Positions 1 through 6,236 of a stretch of 24,177 nucleotides of DNA are shown here, piece by piece (position 1 is the first letter of the stretch; each line of letters begins with the position of its first letter). This DNA is from Gammaproteobacteria bacterium (GTDB lineage Bacteria; Pseudomonadota; Gammaproteobacteria; Immundisolibacterales; Immundisolibacteraceae): NCBI GenBank assembly GCA_003526065.1, contig DQBD01000069.1, positions 1-24,177 on the forward strand, read 5' to 3'. Under the pieces are notes generated by a model. That model saw nothing but the letters and a program-made list of their open reading frames with translations. It did no database searches and was not told the origin of the DNA. A program made the translations under genes and the position numbers.

Positions 1-180
1 GCGACCTACTGCAACGTGCACGTCTACCGCAACCGGCGCCAGCGTGAGGAGGCCAACCACTTCTACGGTCGCGAGGACGTGCTGCGGCGCGGCCCGGACG
101 GTCGTCTGCGGTTGTTCCGGCGCAAGATCGTGCTGGATCAGCGGGTGGTGCTGGACAAGAACCTGTACGTCTTCCTTTGA
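1..180 (+). CDS. Ring-hydroxylating dioxygenase beta subunit, C-terminal 59 residues (5' truncated by window)
   Basis: The frame is open from base 1 to the TGA at 178-180. The peptide has the C-terminal signature of RHO small subunits: a FYGREDVLRR stretch, then FRRKIVLDQ, ending NLYVFL. The end most resembles naphthalene/biphenyl/PAH-type small subunits, which typically finish NNLSVFF or similar (from memory). The NTF2-like beta subunit supports the catalytic alpha subunit in an alpha3beta3 oxygenase in the cytoplasm. The missing N-terminus and probably its alpha partner lie upstream of the window. The LigA-like gene starts 16 bases downstream, so the two are probably co-transcribed. The family is clear; the substrate is unknown. 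Confidence 0.88.
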   Translation, partial: ATYCNVHVYRNRRQREEANHFYGREDVLRRGPDGRLRLFRRKIVLDQRVVLDKNLYVFL

Positions 181-196
181 TGACGGAGCTGCCCGC

Positions 197-514
197 ATGA
201 GTCTGAATGCCGTCGAGAAAGTGTTCTGGGAGTTCGGTGCCGATCCGGCGCGTATCGCCGAGTTTCGGGCCGATCCGGACGGCTATCTGGCCGCCTATCG
301 GCTGGAACCGGACGAGCGGGAGATGATCAAGCAGGTTGACCTGAAGGCGCTGGCCGACCGTGGTGTGAGCACGCTGCTGACCATCATGGTGTGGCCCATG
401 CTCAAGGGTCCCGAAGGCATGCCTTTTTCCTATCTTGAGCACATGAACGGCGGCGTCATGCCGCCGCTTCCTGGCATGTCGGCTCCGGCCGGTGCCAATA
501 CCACGGAGGCCTGA
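197..514 (+). CDS. LigA-like small subunit of a class III extradiol ring-cleavage dioxygenase
   Basis: This 105-aa protein begins MSLNAVEKVFWEFG and contains the helical LigA-domain pattern (DPDGYLAAYRLEPDEREMI, then a region rich in small residues ending GGVMPPLPG). In protocatechuate 4,5-dioxygenase the LigA subunit caps the active site of LigB. The ATG at 197 is preferred over longer in-frame starts: GGAG at 185-188 sits 8 bases upstream and the longer form would overlap the preceding beta-subunit gene. The ligB-type partner begins 2 bases after the stop, so the pair is almost certainly one operon. The family assignment is good. The substrate (protocatechuate, gallate or another catechol acid) cannot be read from this small subunit. 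Confidence 0.85.
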   Translation: MSLNAVEKVFWEFGADPARIAEFRADPDGYLAAYRLEPDEREMIKQVDLKALADRGVSTLLTIMVWPMLKGPEGMPFSYLEHMNGGVMPPLPGMSAPAGANTTEA

Positions 515-516
515 AG

Positions 517-1347
517 ATGGCGCAGATCGTTGGCGGTTTTGTGATGCCGCACGACCCGTTGATCACCGGTAACCCGGAGATCGCTGACCAGAACCAGGTG
601 GAGAAGGTCAACGCCGCCTTCGCGCGCGTGGTCGAACGGGTCAAGGAACTGAAGGCTGATACCGCCATCGTGATCGGTGACGACCACTTCACCATGTTCG
701 GCCCCCATTGCCTGCCGCAGTACCTGATCGGCATCGGTGATATCGAGGGGCCGGAGGAAAACTGGCTGCGCATGGAGCGCCGGCAGGTGCCCAACAATGC
801 GCCGCTGGCCGAGCACATCATGAACTTCGGGTTCGAGCGTGGCTTCGACTGGGCGGTCGCCAAGTCGTTGGTGCTCGATCACGGCACCATGATTCCGATT
901 CACATGGCGGCCACCCCGGCCGGGCTGCGTACCATCCCCATCTACACTGCGGCCGGCGTGACGCCGCTGCTGCGCACCAAGCGCGCCAAGGAACTCGGTC
1001 AGATGATCGGCGAGGCGGTGGCCGCGTTCCCGGGTGACGAGCGCGTGGTGGTCTACGGTACCGGCGGCATCAGCCACTGGGTCGGTACCGCCGAGATGGG
1101 GCGTGTGAACGAAGAGTTCGATCGCCTGGTGCTGGGCATGGTCGAGCGTGGGGATATCGACGGTCTGGTCAATCTCAGCGACGAATATGTCATCGAGCAC
1201 GGCGGCAACGGCGCGCTCGAGATCCGCAACTGGATCGTGGCGATGGCGGCCATGCCGGCGGATGTGCGTGGCGAACTGCTAGTCTATGAGCCGATGCCGC
1301 CGTGGATCACCGGCATCGGAATTGCCGAATTGAAGCTCGCTGCCTGA
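517..1347 (+). CDS. LigB-type catalytic subunit of a class III extradiol dioxygenase (protocatechuate 4,5-dioxygenase-like)
   Basis: This 276-aa protein belongs to the LigB family of non-heme Fe(II) extradiol dioxygenases, which cleave a catechol ring next to the hydroxyls using O2. Expected active-site residues are visible: His12 (MPHDP) and His57 (IGDDHF) as iron ligands, Glu235 (NGALEIRNW) as the likely carboxylate ligand, and His187 (GGISHW) in the position of the catalytic base. LDHG at 120-123 is another family motif. The length is close to that of LigB (about 300 aa). A strong GGAGG at 505-509 precedes the ATG. It follows the LigA-like gene by 2 bases and precedes an RHO beta gene by 16 bases. 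The substrate is inferred to be a carboxylated or polycyclic catechol; protocatechuate is only the best-known family example. Confidence 0.87.
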   Translation: MAQIVGGFVMPHDPLITGNPEIADQNQVEKVNAAFARVVERVKELKADTAIVIGDDHFTMFGPHCLPQYLIGIGDIEGPEENWLRMERRQVPNNAPLAEHIMNFGFERGFDWAVAKSLVLDHGTMIPIHMAATPAGLRTIPIYTAAGVTPLLRTKRAKELGQMIGEAVAAFPGDERVVVYGTGGISHWVGTAEMGRVNEEFDRLVLGMVERGDIDGLVNLSDEYVIEHGGNGALEIRNWIVAMAAMPADVRGELLVYEPMPPWITGIGIAELKLAA

Positions 1348-1363
1348 GCGGAGGCCCGTCCTG

Positions 1364-1837
1364 ATGAGCCAACTCCCCCTGCGTTACGAAGTCGAGGAAT
1401 TGATCCACGCCTACGTGCAGTGCATCGATGACGACCAGCTGGAAAGCTGGCCGGACTTCTTTACAGATGATTGTGTGTATAAGGTTATTCCTCGCGAGAA
1501 CGCCGACGCCGGGTTCCCGGTTTCGGTGATGTTCTGCGACAGCAAGGGCATGCTGCGTGACCGCATTGTCGCGCTGCGTAAGGCCAACATCTACGCGCCT
1601 CATTTCTATCGCCACCTCGTCAGCAACGTGCGGGTGCTTGGCGAAGAGAACGGCGTGATTCGTGCGCAAACCAACTATGTTGTGTTTCAGACACTGCTGG
1701 ATGGCGAGACGCGGATCTACAACGCAGGCAAATACCTGGATCAGATCGTCCGTGTCGACGGCGAGCTGCGTTTCAAGGAGAAGCTGTGCGTGTTCGACAC
1801 CTATCGCATCCAGACGCTGATGGTGACGCCGATCTGA
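1364..1837 (+). CDS. RHO beta subunit, salicylate/anthranilate hydroxylase type (no alpha subunit beside it)
   Basis: This 157-aa protein has the NTF2-like fold sequence of RHO small subunits, with CIDDDQLESWPDFFTDDC near the N-terminus and the conserved block MFCDSKGMLRDRIVALR. That block is typical of the small subunits of anthranilate 1,2-dioxygenase (AndAd), salicylate 5-hydroxylase (NagH) and sphingomonad salicylate hydroxylases. It is clearly paralogous to the beta gene at 14826-15323, with shared blocks such as RENAD, MFCDS, GMLRDRIVALR, ANIYA, NYVVFQTL and VFDTYRI. GGAGG at 1350-1354 precedes the ATG. It follows the LigB-type gene by 16 bases and is followed by a 14-bp hairpin, so it looks like the last gene of that transcript. 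No alpha subunit is adjacent. It may pair with the alpha at 15371 or with one outside the window. Confidence 0.87.
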   Translation: MSQLPLRYEVEELIHAYVQCIDDDQLESWPDFFTDDCVYKVIPRENADAGFPVSVMFCDSKGMLRDRIVALRKANIYAPHFYRHLVSNVRVLGEENGVIRAQTNYVVFQTLLDGETRIYNAGKYLDQIVRVDGELRFKEKLCVFDTYRIQTLMVTPI

Positions 1838-1866
1838 GGCGGGGCGCCGCAGCGAGTGAAGTCGAC

Positions 1867-1901
1867 AACCGCCCGGTCGGGGGTACACCGACCGGGCGGT
1901 T
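1867..1901 (+). terminator. Strong hairpin, likely terminator after the LigAB/beta operon
   Basis: A perfect 14-bp inverted repeat (1867-1880 and 1888-1901) encloses a 7-base loop, 30 bases after the stop of the beta gene. The T tract is short (GGTTTGC), so this is an atypical intrinsic terminator, but stem length and position support transcription ending here. Nothing else is evident in the remaining 1838-2042 gap apart from the Shine-Dalgarno GAGGAAA at 2029-2035. Confidence 0.7.
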
Positions 1902-2042
1902 TGCTATGTGATGGGTGGCCCCGCGAGCGGCTGTGCTGGCGCGCTGGCGCCGTCGTGGACAGTCCGGCACGCATCCGCTAGCATCCCGGCCCTCCCTCGG
2001 TGTCACGTTAAATCCAAGTTTCTTGAGTGAGGAAAACGATTC

Positions 2043-2531
2043 ATGAGCGACCAACATTCGAACGTCAGTTCCCTGCTGTTCGAGGAGGCGGCGGCGCTGG
2101 ATGAACAGCGCTGGGACGACTGGCTTGCGCTGTTCACGCCCGACGTCGAGTACTGGATGCCGGCCTGGGACAGTGAGCACGAGATGACGCAGGATCCGAC
2201 CTCCGAGATCTCGCTCATGTACTACAGTGACCGGAGTGGCCTCGAAGATCGCGTCTGGCGCATCAAGTCCGGCATGTCGTCGGCATCGACGCCGCTGCCG
2301 CGCACGTGCCACCTGGTAGCCAATATCCGCGTCGGCAGCGTGGTCGACGGCCTGTTGCAGGTCAAGGCCAACTGGCAGGCCAACGCCTATCGGCACGAGA
2401 AGACCGACTTTTTCTATGGCCGTTATGAGTACGGTCTGCGCGAGGAGGGGGGCTCACTGCTCATCGCGCGCAAGAAAATCGTGCTCATGAACGACGTGAT
2501 TCCGTCCGTGGTCGACGTCTACAACGTGTGA
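2043..2531 (+). CDS. RHO beta subunit, benzoate/toluate dioxygenase (BenB/XylY) type, lacking an adjacent alpha
   Basis: This 162-aa protein has typical BenB-type motifs: RWDDWLALFTPDVEYWMP near residues 23-40, LMYYSDRSGLEDRVWRI in the middle, STPLPRTCHLVANI, and a RKKIVLMND strand near the C-terminus. In benzoate dioxygenase this subunit supports the alpha subunit, and a BenC-type reductase follows. Here a reductase does follow, 113 bases downstream, but no alpha gene precedes: the 205-bp upstream gap has no alpha-like remnant, only a terminator hairpin and a good Shine-Dalgarno site. It differs clearly from the betas at 1364 and 14826, so it belongs to another RHO class. Its partner is unknown. 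Confidence 0.86.
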   Translation: MSDQHSNVSSLLFEEAAALDEQRWDDWLALFTPDVEYWMPAWDSEHEMTQDPTSEISLMYYSDRSGLEDRVWRIKSGMSSASTPLPRTCHLVANIRVGSVVDGLLQVKANWQANAYRHEKTDFFYGRYEYGLREEGGSLLIARKKIVLMNDVIPSVVDVYNV

Positions 2532-2551
2532 GCATGCTCTCGTTGTGCTCG

Positions 2552-2584
2552 CGGCCTCGGTGTCGGGGGACGACGCCGGGGCCG
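2552..2584 (+). terminator. Long GC-rich hairpin between beta subunit and reductase genes
   Basis: The arms 2552-2565 and 2571-2584 pair over 14 positions (two G-U wobbles) around the loop GGGGA, followed by GTTTCCGTTTCG. It lies 20 bases after the beta-subunit stop and before the reductase start. It could act as a weak terminator or as a stabiliser or processing element that sets different levels for the two genes. A second short GC hairpin (2599-2604 with 2615-2620) follows before the reductase ribosome binding site. Confidence 0.5.
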
Positions 2585-2644
2585 TTTCCGTTTCGATAGC
2601 CGCCGCGGGGATGTGGCGGCAATAGGCCCGCAAAGGAAGTGCAG

Positions 2645-3709
2645 ATGTTCGGACTCTTCAAGCGTCGGCCCAAGACGCCGGGTGTGGCGCGGCTCGAGCC
2701 GCTGGGTGTCGATGTCACGGTGCCGGTCAACCAGAGCGTGCTGCAGGCCGCACTGGAGGCGGGCGTGGATTTTCCGCACAGCTGCAAGGTCGGTACGTGC
2801 ATGGCCTGCCGCAGCCGATTGGTTGAGGGCAAGGTCAAGGCCATCCGTGACTTCTCGTACGTGCTCAGCGCCGAGGAACTGAAGGCCGGTTACATCCTGG
2901 CCTGTCAGGCAAAGCTCGCGCCAGGCGACCGGATCGTGCTTGAGGTCGATATTGACAGTCAGCGGCCACACTTCCCGCAGCTGACCTGTGACGGTCGCAT
3001 CACTGCCCAGACGGCGCTGACGCACGATATTGTCGAACTGCGGGTGGCGGTGGACCAGCCGTTGCAGTACGCCGCAGGCCAGTACGCAACGCTGCGTCCG
3101 GCGCACATTGAACGGGCCCGCGAGTACTCGTTCGCCGCGGCACCCACCCCGGGTGGTGACAACGAGTTGCGGTTTTTCATCCGCAAGACCCCGGGCGGTC
3201 AATTCACCGGCTGGTTGTTCGAGCAGTCCCGGGTTGGCGAGACACTGGAGCTGACCGGTCCCGGCGGCGATTTCTGGTTGCGCGCGGCGGAGGCGCCGCT
3301 GGTGTTCGTGGCCGGGGGCAGTGGCTTGGCACCGGTGTTGTCGGTGCTGGAAGACGCGGCCCGCGCCGGGGTGGCGCGCGACGCGGTGTTTCTCTTTGGG
3401 GCCCGCACGCAGCAGGACCTGTATCAGGTCGATGCCATCGAGGCCATCGCCGGTCGTTGGGCAGCCCAGTTCCGTTTCGTGCCGGTGCTCTCGCACGAGC
3501 CCGCGGACAGCGACTGGACCGGCGCCAGGGGCTTGGTTACGGACTATCTGGCCGCACCGCACGTGCCCGACCTGGCGGCCTCCCATGCCTACCTGTGTGG
3601 GCCGCCGCCGATGATCGACGCCGCGCTGGCGGTGTTGGCTGCCGCCGGCGTGGCCGATGGGCACGTCCACTACGACAAGTTCCTGGACGCGAGCAACCTG
3701 GCCGGTTGA
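2645..3709 (+). CDS. xylA: XylA-like NADH:acceptor reductase ([2Fe-2S] ferredoxin fused to FAD/NAD reductase)
   Basis: This 354-aa protein transfers electrons from NADH through FAD and a plant-type [2Fe-2S] cluster to an oxygenase. The cluster ligands are Cys47, Cys52, Cys55 and Cys87. The FAD-binding REYS motif is at 159-162, the nucleotide-binding GGSGLAP at 224-230 and CGPPPM at 318-323. Several blocks match what I remember of the TOL-plasmid xylene monooxygenase reductase XylA (GWLF, FGAR..DLY..D.IEA, RG.VT.Y, YLCGPPPM.DAA), and the length is the same (about 350 aa). BenC-type reductases share this architecture and cannot be excluded, especially because a BenB-like gene lies just upstream. 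The ATG at 2645 is preferred over GTG 2639 because AAGGA at 2633-2637 is 7 bases away. A XylM-like gene in the window supports the XylA reading. The 3' end converges on the SDR gene with only 18 bases between stops. Confidence 0.82.
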   Translation: MFGLFKRRPKTPGVARLEPLGVDVTVPVNQSVLQAALEAGVDFPHSCKVGTCMACRSRLVEGKVKAIRDFSYVLSAEELKAGYILACQAKLAPGDRIVLEVDIDSQRPHFPQLTCDGRITAQTALTHDIVELRVAVDQPLQYAAGQYATLRPAHIERAREYSFAAAPTPGGDNELRFFIRKTPGGQFTGWLFEQSRVGETLELTGPGGDFWLRAAEAPLVFVAGGSGLAPVLSVLEDAARAGVARDAVFLFGARTQQDLYQVDAIEAIAGRWAAQFRFVPVLSHEPADSDWTGARGLVTDYLAAPHVPDLAASHAYLCGPPPMIDAALAVLAAAGVADGHVHYDKFLDASNLAG

Positions 3710-3727
3710 CGGTGCGTTGCCGTGGTG

Positions 3728-4489
3728 TCAGCGGCTCGACATGCCGCCATCCACGGTATAGGTTCCGCCGGTGCAGTAGCGACTTTCAGGGCCGGCGAGA
3801 AACAACATTAGATCAGCCACCTCCTGCGGAGTCCCGTAGCGCTGCAACGGAATGCGTTGGCTGATCTGTTCCTTGGCGGCAGCCGGTGCATCGGGCGCAA
3901 AGCCGCTTTCCAAAGCGCGCATCATGCGCGTGTCGATGGGGGCGGGGTTGACGGTGTTTACGCGGATGTTCAGCGCCGCGCACTCGTTTGCCGCCGTGCG
4001 CATCAGGCCGACCACGGCATGCTTGCTGGCGCAGTAGGCGGACATGTTCTCCGCGCCGCGCAGACCGGCGACCGATGAGGTGATGACGATGCTCCCGCCG
4101 CCGCGCGCGGCGATGGCCGGGATGCAGTACTTCAGGCCCAGCCACACGCCGCGCACGTTGACCGCCATGACGCGGTCAAAGGTCTGCTCGTCGTAATCGG
4201 TGATCGGTGTCACGGCGCCCTCGATGCCAGCATTCAGGATGGCGATGTCGAGGCCGCCGAAGCGCGCCTGGGTGGCCTGCACGCAGGCCTCCATCTGCTG
4301 TGCCTGCGACACGTCGGCGCAGCGGTAAGCGAAGGCCGGGTTCTGTTCGCACATCGCTTTCAGGGGCCCCTCGGCCAGATCGACCAGCATCACGTGAGCG
4401 CCCGCGCGTGCCAGCCCGTGGGCTACCGTCTGGCCGATGCCGGCCCCGGCGCCGGTGACCAGCGCCACGTTGCCGTGAAGTTGATGCAT
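3728..4489 (-). CDS. Short-chain dehydrogenase/reductase (SDR)
   Basis: This 253-aa classical SDR has the nucleotide-binding TGAGAGIG at 12-19, an acidic residue after the second strand (VDLAE, Asp37) suggesting NAD preference, NAG at 86-88, Asn111, Ser139, and YCASK with Tyr152 and Lys156 as the catalytic pair. The C-terminal GGTYTVDGGMSS is typical of FabG-like SDRs. It would oxidise or reduce a hydroxyl/keto group. In this context a cis-dihydrodiol or hydroxy-acid dehydrogenase is plausible but unproven. A strong AGGAGG (complement of 4495-4500) lies 5 bases before the start. It is on the opposite strand from the reductase and convergent with it. A 428-bp gene-free stretch separates it from xylM. 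Confidence 0.85.
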   Translation of the reverse strand: MHQLHGNVALVTGAGAGIGQTVAHGLARAGAHVMLVDLAEGPLKAMCEQNPAFAYRCADVSQAQQMEACVQATQARFGGLDIAILNAGIEGAVTPITDYDEQTFDRVMAVNVRGVWLGLKYCIPAIAARGGGSIVITSSVAGLRGAENMSAYCASKHAVVGLMRTAANECAALNIRVNTVNPAPIDTRMMRALESGFAPDAPAAAKEQISQRIPLQRYGTPQEVADLMLFLAGPESRYCTGGTYTVDGGMSSR

Positions 4490-4917
4490 GTGTGCCTCCT
4501 CGTGCGTTATGTAGGGTTAGGGTGGGCGTGAGTGTGCGCGCCGGCGTCAGGGAAGCGTCGATCGTGCGCCGTCGGACCCTCACAGCCGTGGCGTCGTGTC
4601 GCGCCGGCGCGGTCAGGGGGATGTCCTGCGGCGACACCGTGAGTGGTGCCTTGGCTGCTGGCCGGGGGCCGTGGCTGGACGCCGTCATCGCGGGGGGCGC
4701 CTGACACCGGGGCAAGCCCGTGATCAAGGCGGTGCGGTGGGCCGAGGCGGTTCCGGCCGCGCCCTGGCCTGTGTGCTGTGGCGCGCCGGACACGATTCTG
4801 ACGGGCGAGCTGCCTGCCAGCGCCGCCGCCCCCGTGCGCCCACGGGGCGGACGCCGGGGTACGCCACGCGCCAATGGGCGCGTGCTGGCGACAGGTTCGC
4901 CTGGACAGCGCGGTCGC
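4490..4917. other. Gene-free 428-bp GC-rich stretch between the SDR and xylM genes
   Basis: Every open frame here is a GC-rich artefact without recognisable domains. I see the SDR ribosome binding site at 4495-4500 and a hairpin at 4862-4890 close to the xylM stop. I see no tRNA, IS remnant or clear promoter. It presumably holds the SDR promoter and the xylM 3' untranslated region. A decayed gene is possible but no similarity is evident. Confidence 0.5.
4862..4890 (-). terminator. Hairpin downstream of xylM
   Basis: Perfect 8-bp arms (4865-4872 and 4877-4884) with a 4-base loop, extendable by 3 bp across a small bulge, lie 28 bases beyond the xylM stop in its direction of transcription. There is no T tract, so it may protect or pause the transcript rather than act as a classical terminator. 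Confidence 0.35.
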
Positions 4918-6024
4918 CTAGGTTGTCCTGGCGGTGTCGCCGAGCCAGCGTGGCCAGCCGGCCCGGTCGTTGGCGGCCATCGCCAGTTGCTGTTCGGCCG
5001 GGTTGGCGTAGTGGCGGTCCCAGTTTTCGAGCCGAGGGCGGGCGATGACGCGCTCCCACAGCGGCGGCGCGAATGAGGCCAGAAAACAGGCCACGATGCT
5101 GGGCATTTGCGGCGCCTCGGTGTACGGGCGCAACAGTTCGTAGTGCTTGTCCGGGTCCAGGTGGTGCTCGGAGTGCGTCGATATCTCGAACGATACGGCG
5201 CGGCTGAAGGTATTGAGGTGGTTCCAGGAATGGTGCGGCAGCAGGGGGGTGCCCGGTTCGCGTACCAGCCCGTAGTGCTGGGTGTAGTTGAAGCCGCCCA
5301 GGATGAGGAAGCACACCGCCCAGGTAGCCAGCAGCCAGGGCAAGCCGGCTGGCCCGGCCAGCCAGACGAAGGTGCCGATCCATACCGCCTCGCTGACCAG
5401 TGCCCAGACCACGCGGCTGCGCCACCACCATACCGAGTGATCGCGCTTGGCGAGGCGGGCCTTTTCGAACTGGTAGGCCTTGACCGTGCCGTCGACGATG
5501 GAACGCCAGACGAAGCGGTATACCGACTCGCCGCGGATGGGGGTGTCGGAGTCGTCTGCGGTGCCGACGAATGGGTGGTGGCCGTGCACGTGATTGAGGT
5601 CGTTCATCGGCAAGCCGAACACCGTCAGGTACAGGCTGCAATAGGCGATCTCGAGAGGGTGCTTGCGGTGCATCAGTTCGTGAGCGGACGGCAGGCCGCC
5701 CAGGGCGCTGAGGAACGCCACCGCGATCATGGCGCCGAGCATGTTGAACCAACCCAGGTCACCGGCGCGAATGTGCAGCGCGAACAGCACCCACAGCGTC
5801 AACATCAGGGGCAGTTGCAGGTACAGCACGCCGTTGTAGAACCATTTGCCGGCACCGCCGCGCAGGCTGTGGTCGGCGCCGGCGGTGAAGTCCAGCAACG
5901 CCAGGCTGACGAAGCCGGCCAATCCCAGCCATACCCAGTAACCGCCCAGGTAAAGGCCAACGATGCCGTTGCAGAGCATGGCCGTGGCGATCAGGTAGCG
6001 CGCGTATTCGCCGATCCGTGGCAT
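4918..6024 (-). CDS. xylM: XylM/AlkB-family membrane diiron monooxygenase (xylene monooxygenase hydroxylase-like)
   Basis: This 368-aa integral membrane protein has the histidine signature of the AlkB/XylM family: HELMHRKH at 115-122, NHVHGHH at 144-150, NYTQHYGL at 246-253 and THSEHH at 283-288, interleaved with hydrophobic membrane segments. It would insert one oxygen atom of O2 into a methyl or terminal carbon. Segments such as GGYWVWLG, YLQLPLM, EAPQMPS, PPLW and LAMAAN.RAGWP match what I remember of TOL XylM better than alkane AlkB. The ATG at 6024 is chosen because GGGAGA (complement of 6031-6036) lies 6 bases upstream and MPRIGEYARYLIATAML opens a normal family N-terminus; the 66-residue longer form runs through the promoter region. 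It is divergent from the XylB-like gene and distant from the XylA-like reductase. The substrate is probably a methylated aromatic (inference). Confidence 0.85.
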   Translation of the reverse strand: MPRIGEYARYLIATAMLCNGIVGLYLGGYWVWLGLAGFVSLALLDFTAGADHSLRGGAGKWFYNGVLYLQLPLMLTLWVLFALHIRAGDLGWFNMLGAMIAVAFLSALGGLPSAHELMHRKHPLEIAYCSLYLTVFGLPMNDLNHVHGHHPFVGTADDSDTPIRGESVYRFVWRSIVDGTVKAYQFEKARLAKRDHSVWWWRSRVVWALVSEAVWIGTFVWLAGPAGLPWLLATWAVCFLILGGFNYTQHYGLVREPGTPLLPHHSWNHLNTFSRAVSFEISTHSEHHLDPDKHYELLRPYTEAPQMPSIVACFLASFAPPLWERVIARPRLENWDRHYANPAEQQLAMAANDRAGWPRWLGDTARTT

Positions 6025-6050
6025 GGTGTTTCTCCCTGTGTTTTGACTGA

Positions 6051-6072
6051 TAACCGACCAGTTGGTTGGTAA
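6051..6072. promoter_or_regulatory. Candidate TetR-family operator in the xylM leader
   Basis: ACCGACCA (6053-6060) and TGGTTGGT (6063-6070) form an imperfect palindrome around a GT centre, with one mismatch between the 8-base half-sites. The size and ACC-rich half-sites are typical of TetR/AcrR-family operators. It overlaps the proposed xylM -10 and lies about 30 bases before the start codon, suiting repression. No TetR gene is in the window. Confidence 0.5.
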
Positions 6073-6093
6073 CGAAGCGCCGCCACCTGTCAA
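6066..6093 (-). promoter_or_regulatory. Candidate sigma70 promoter for xylM
   Basis: Reading the minus strand, a perfect -35 TTGACA (6093-6088) is followed after 16 bases by TACCAA (6071-6066), a weak -10. The -10 sits inside the TetR-type palindrome. The -35 is convincing; the -10 is not, so the promoter may need activation or the true -10 may be shifted. Confidence 0.4.
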
Positions 6094-6104
6094 GAGCGAT
6101 CGGC

Positions 6105-6122
6105 AAAAAATGTGGATTTTTT
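6105..6122. repeat. AT-rich inverted repeat in the divergent control region
   Basis: AAAAAAT (6105-6111) and ATTTTTT (6116-6122) are perfect inverted repeats around GTGG. This AT-rich island stands out in the GC-rich intergenic region, upstream of both candidate promoters. It could be an UP-like element, a bend or a protein-binding site. Confidence 0.35.
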
Positions 6123-6135
6123 CCGCATTGCTCAA

Positions 6136-6164
6136 TTGCCACGCGGGTTTTTTGTGCGTATGGT
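6136..6164 (+). promoter_or_regulatory. Candidate sigma70 promoter for the XylB-like gene
   Basis: TTGCCA (6136-6141, 5 of 6 to consensus) and TATGGT (6159-6164, 4 of 6) are separated by exactly 17 bases, about 70 bases before the start codon. It would drive xylB and the DUF1302/DUF1329 genes downstream. Confidence 0.45.
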
Positions 6165-6236
6165 AGCGCCCGCGCCGTTTCCCGGACACATGTTCGGGGA
6201 GGCCAGGGATGAGCCTACGCAATAGGGGGAGCCTAG

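Noticed and set aside
1994..2564. Short direct repeat CCTCGGTGTC near 1994-2003 and 2555-2564
   Set aside because: Only ten bases, in a GC-rich sequence, with different flanks and one copy inside a hairpin. Chance is the simplest explanation.
4596..5076. Overlapping plus-strand open frames across the SDR-xylM spacer
   Set aside because: They are Arg/Gly/Pro-rich, run antisense into xylM and have no recognisable domain or ribosome binding site. They are products of high GC content.
6120..6150. Possible sigma54 promoter on the minus strand (TGGCA followed by a GC-containing element)
   Set aside because: The GG and GC elements are not at the required 12-base offset. The spacing fails by two bases or more.
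6025..6222. N-terminal extension of XylM to 434 aa (start at 6222)
   Set aside because: The extra 66 residues are translated from the AT-rich promoter/operator region and have no family similarity. The ATG at 6024 has a good Shine-Dalgarno site and a typical XylM start.
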